64,000 nt of DNA, from positions 124,001 to 188,000 of the forward strand of contig NZ_JAMBOC010000002.1 in assembly GCF_023715405.1 (NCBI RefSeq). The letters run 5' to 3'. The translations under genes were made by a program, and so were the position numbers. The notes under the pieces are model-generated. The model was not told the DNA's origin. It ran no database searches and saw only the letters and a program-made list of their open reading frames with translations. This stretch comes from Solibacillus isronensis (GTDB lineage Bacteria; Bacillota; Bacilli; Bacillales_A; Planococcaceae). Positions 63,832 to 64,000 of this stretch are shown in pieces (position 1 is the first letter of the stretch; each line of letters starts with the position of its first letter).

Positions 63832-64000
63832 TTATTTCACCAATTTATTCAATACAACAGCCGCCTGAGCCCGTGTTAACGATTGCTTCGGATTGAACTC
63901 ATTATCAATTCCTGTCATAATGCCCGCCGCTTTCAGAGAGGCAACGGCTTCCTTTGCATACGCGGAAATTTTCGCATCATCCGTATAGGCAGGTGCTTCG
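63832..64000 (-). CDS. S-layer homology (SLH) domain protein, 3' end (partial)
   Basis: The open minus-strand frame to the window edge reads ...ISAYAKEAVASLKAAGIMTG, then FNPKQSLTRAQAAVVLNKLVK and stop. This is a C-terminal SLH domain, with the TRAQAA motif that binds pyruvylated cell-wall polymers. The protein is cell-surface attached. What the rest does lies outside the window. Confidence 0.87.
   Translation of the reverse strand, partial: EAPAYTDDAKISAYAKEAVASLKAAGIMTGIDNEFNPKQSLTRAQAAVVLNKLVK

Overview
The window reads as the chromosome of a low-GC, Gram-positive, probably endospore-forming rod of the Bacillales. Likely relatives are Solibacillus and Lysinibacillus (family Caryophanaceae/Planococcaceae). 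This placement is an inference from family content (DUF3243, DUF2512, YkhA-type thioesterase, LuxS, ThiW behind a TPP riboswitch, DHB-Gly-Thr siderophore NRPS, S-layer homology protein), strong AGGAGG ribosome-binding sites and AT-rich spacers. I see no rRNA, tRNA, IS element, prophage or CRISPR array.

Layout. 1-9.9 kb: the end of a BMP-family lipoprotein gene, two chemoreceptors, a BCCT transporter, an amidohydrolase, a short-chain dehydrogenase (SDR) remnant, an acyl-CoA thioesterase, an LprI-like lipoprotein and a histidine kinase that has lost its sensor half. 9.97-25.4 kb: a catechol siderophore locus built as two converging Fur-box operons. The rightward one is dhbE - free aryl carrier protein - dhbF - mbtH - MFS exporter - PPTase. 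The leftward one is dhbA - dhbC - dhbB, with a CYP152 peroxygenase gene between the operons. Adenylation codes read Gly and Thr, so the product is predicted to be bacillibactin-like (DHB-Gly-Thr, trimerised by the TE domain). 26-41 kb: a broken alanine symporter, an exonuclease under a LexA-type box, cupin and membrane proteins, TPP-riboswitch thiW, luxS with a cystine ABC transporter, glycerate kinase with a DASS transporter, an SDR, and several small proteins. 41-51 kb: cupin, secreted endonuclease, TetR/SDR pair, msrA, arr (rifampin ADP-ribosyltransferase), and a two-gene NERD + GIY-YIG/DUF2075 operon. 51-64 kb: a second polar amino acid ABC transporter, citrate transporter with its two-component system, large catalase, a TetR-controlled CoA-transferase/MFS operon, a secreted protein, and the tail of an S-layer homology protein.

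The most unusual signal is not a gene. Eight intergenic spots between 2.1 and 40.8 kb carry the same element: short TTATTAGAA cores repeated every ~21 bp with variable sequence between them. Four copies are full length (nine cores, ~165 bp from first to last core) and share one spacing pattern; in three of them it is 21-bp steps, then 17-19, 20 and 21. Four are shortened. All eight point the same way regardless of neighbouring gene direction, and none lies in a gene or within the siderophore operons. Several copies start with a G-rich leader, and two sit beside gene fragments. I cannot match this to any repeat family I know.
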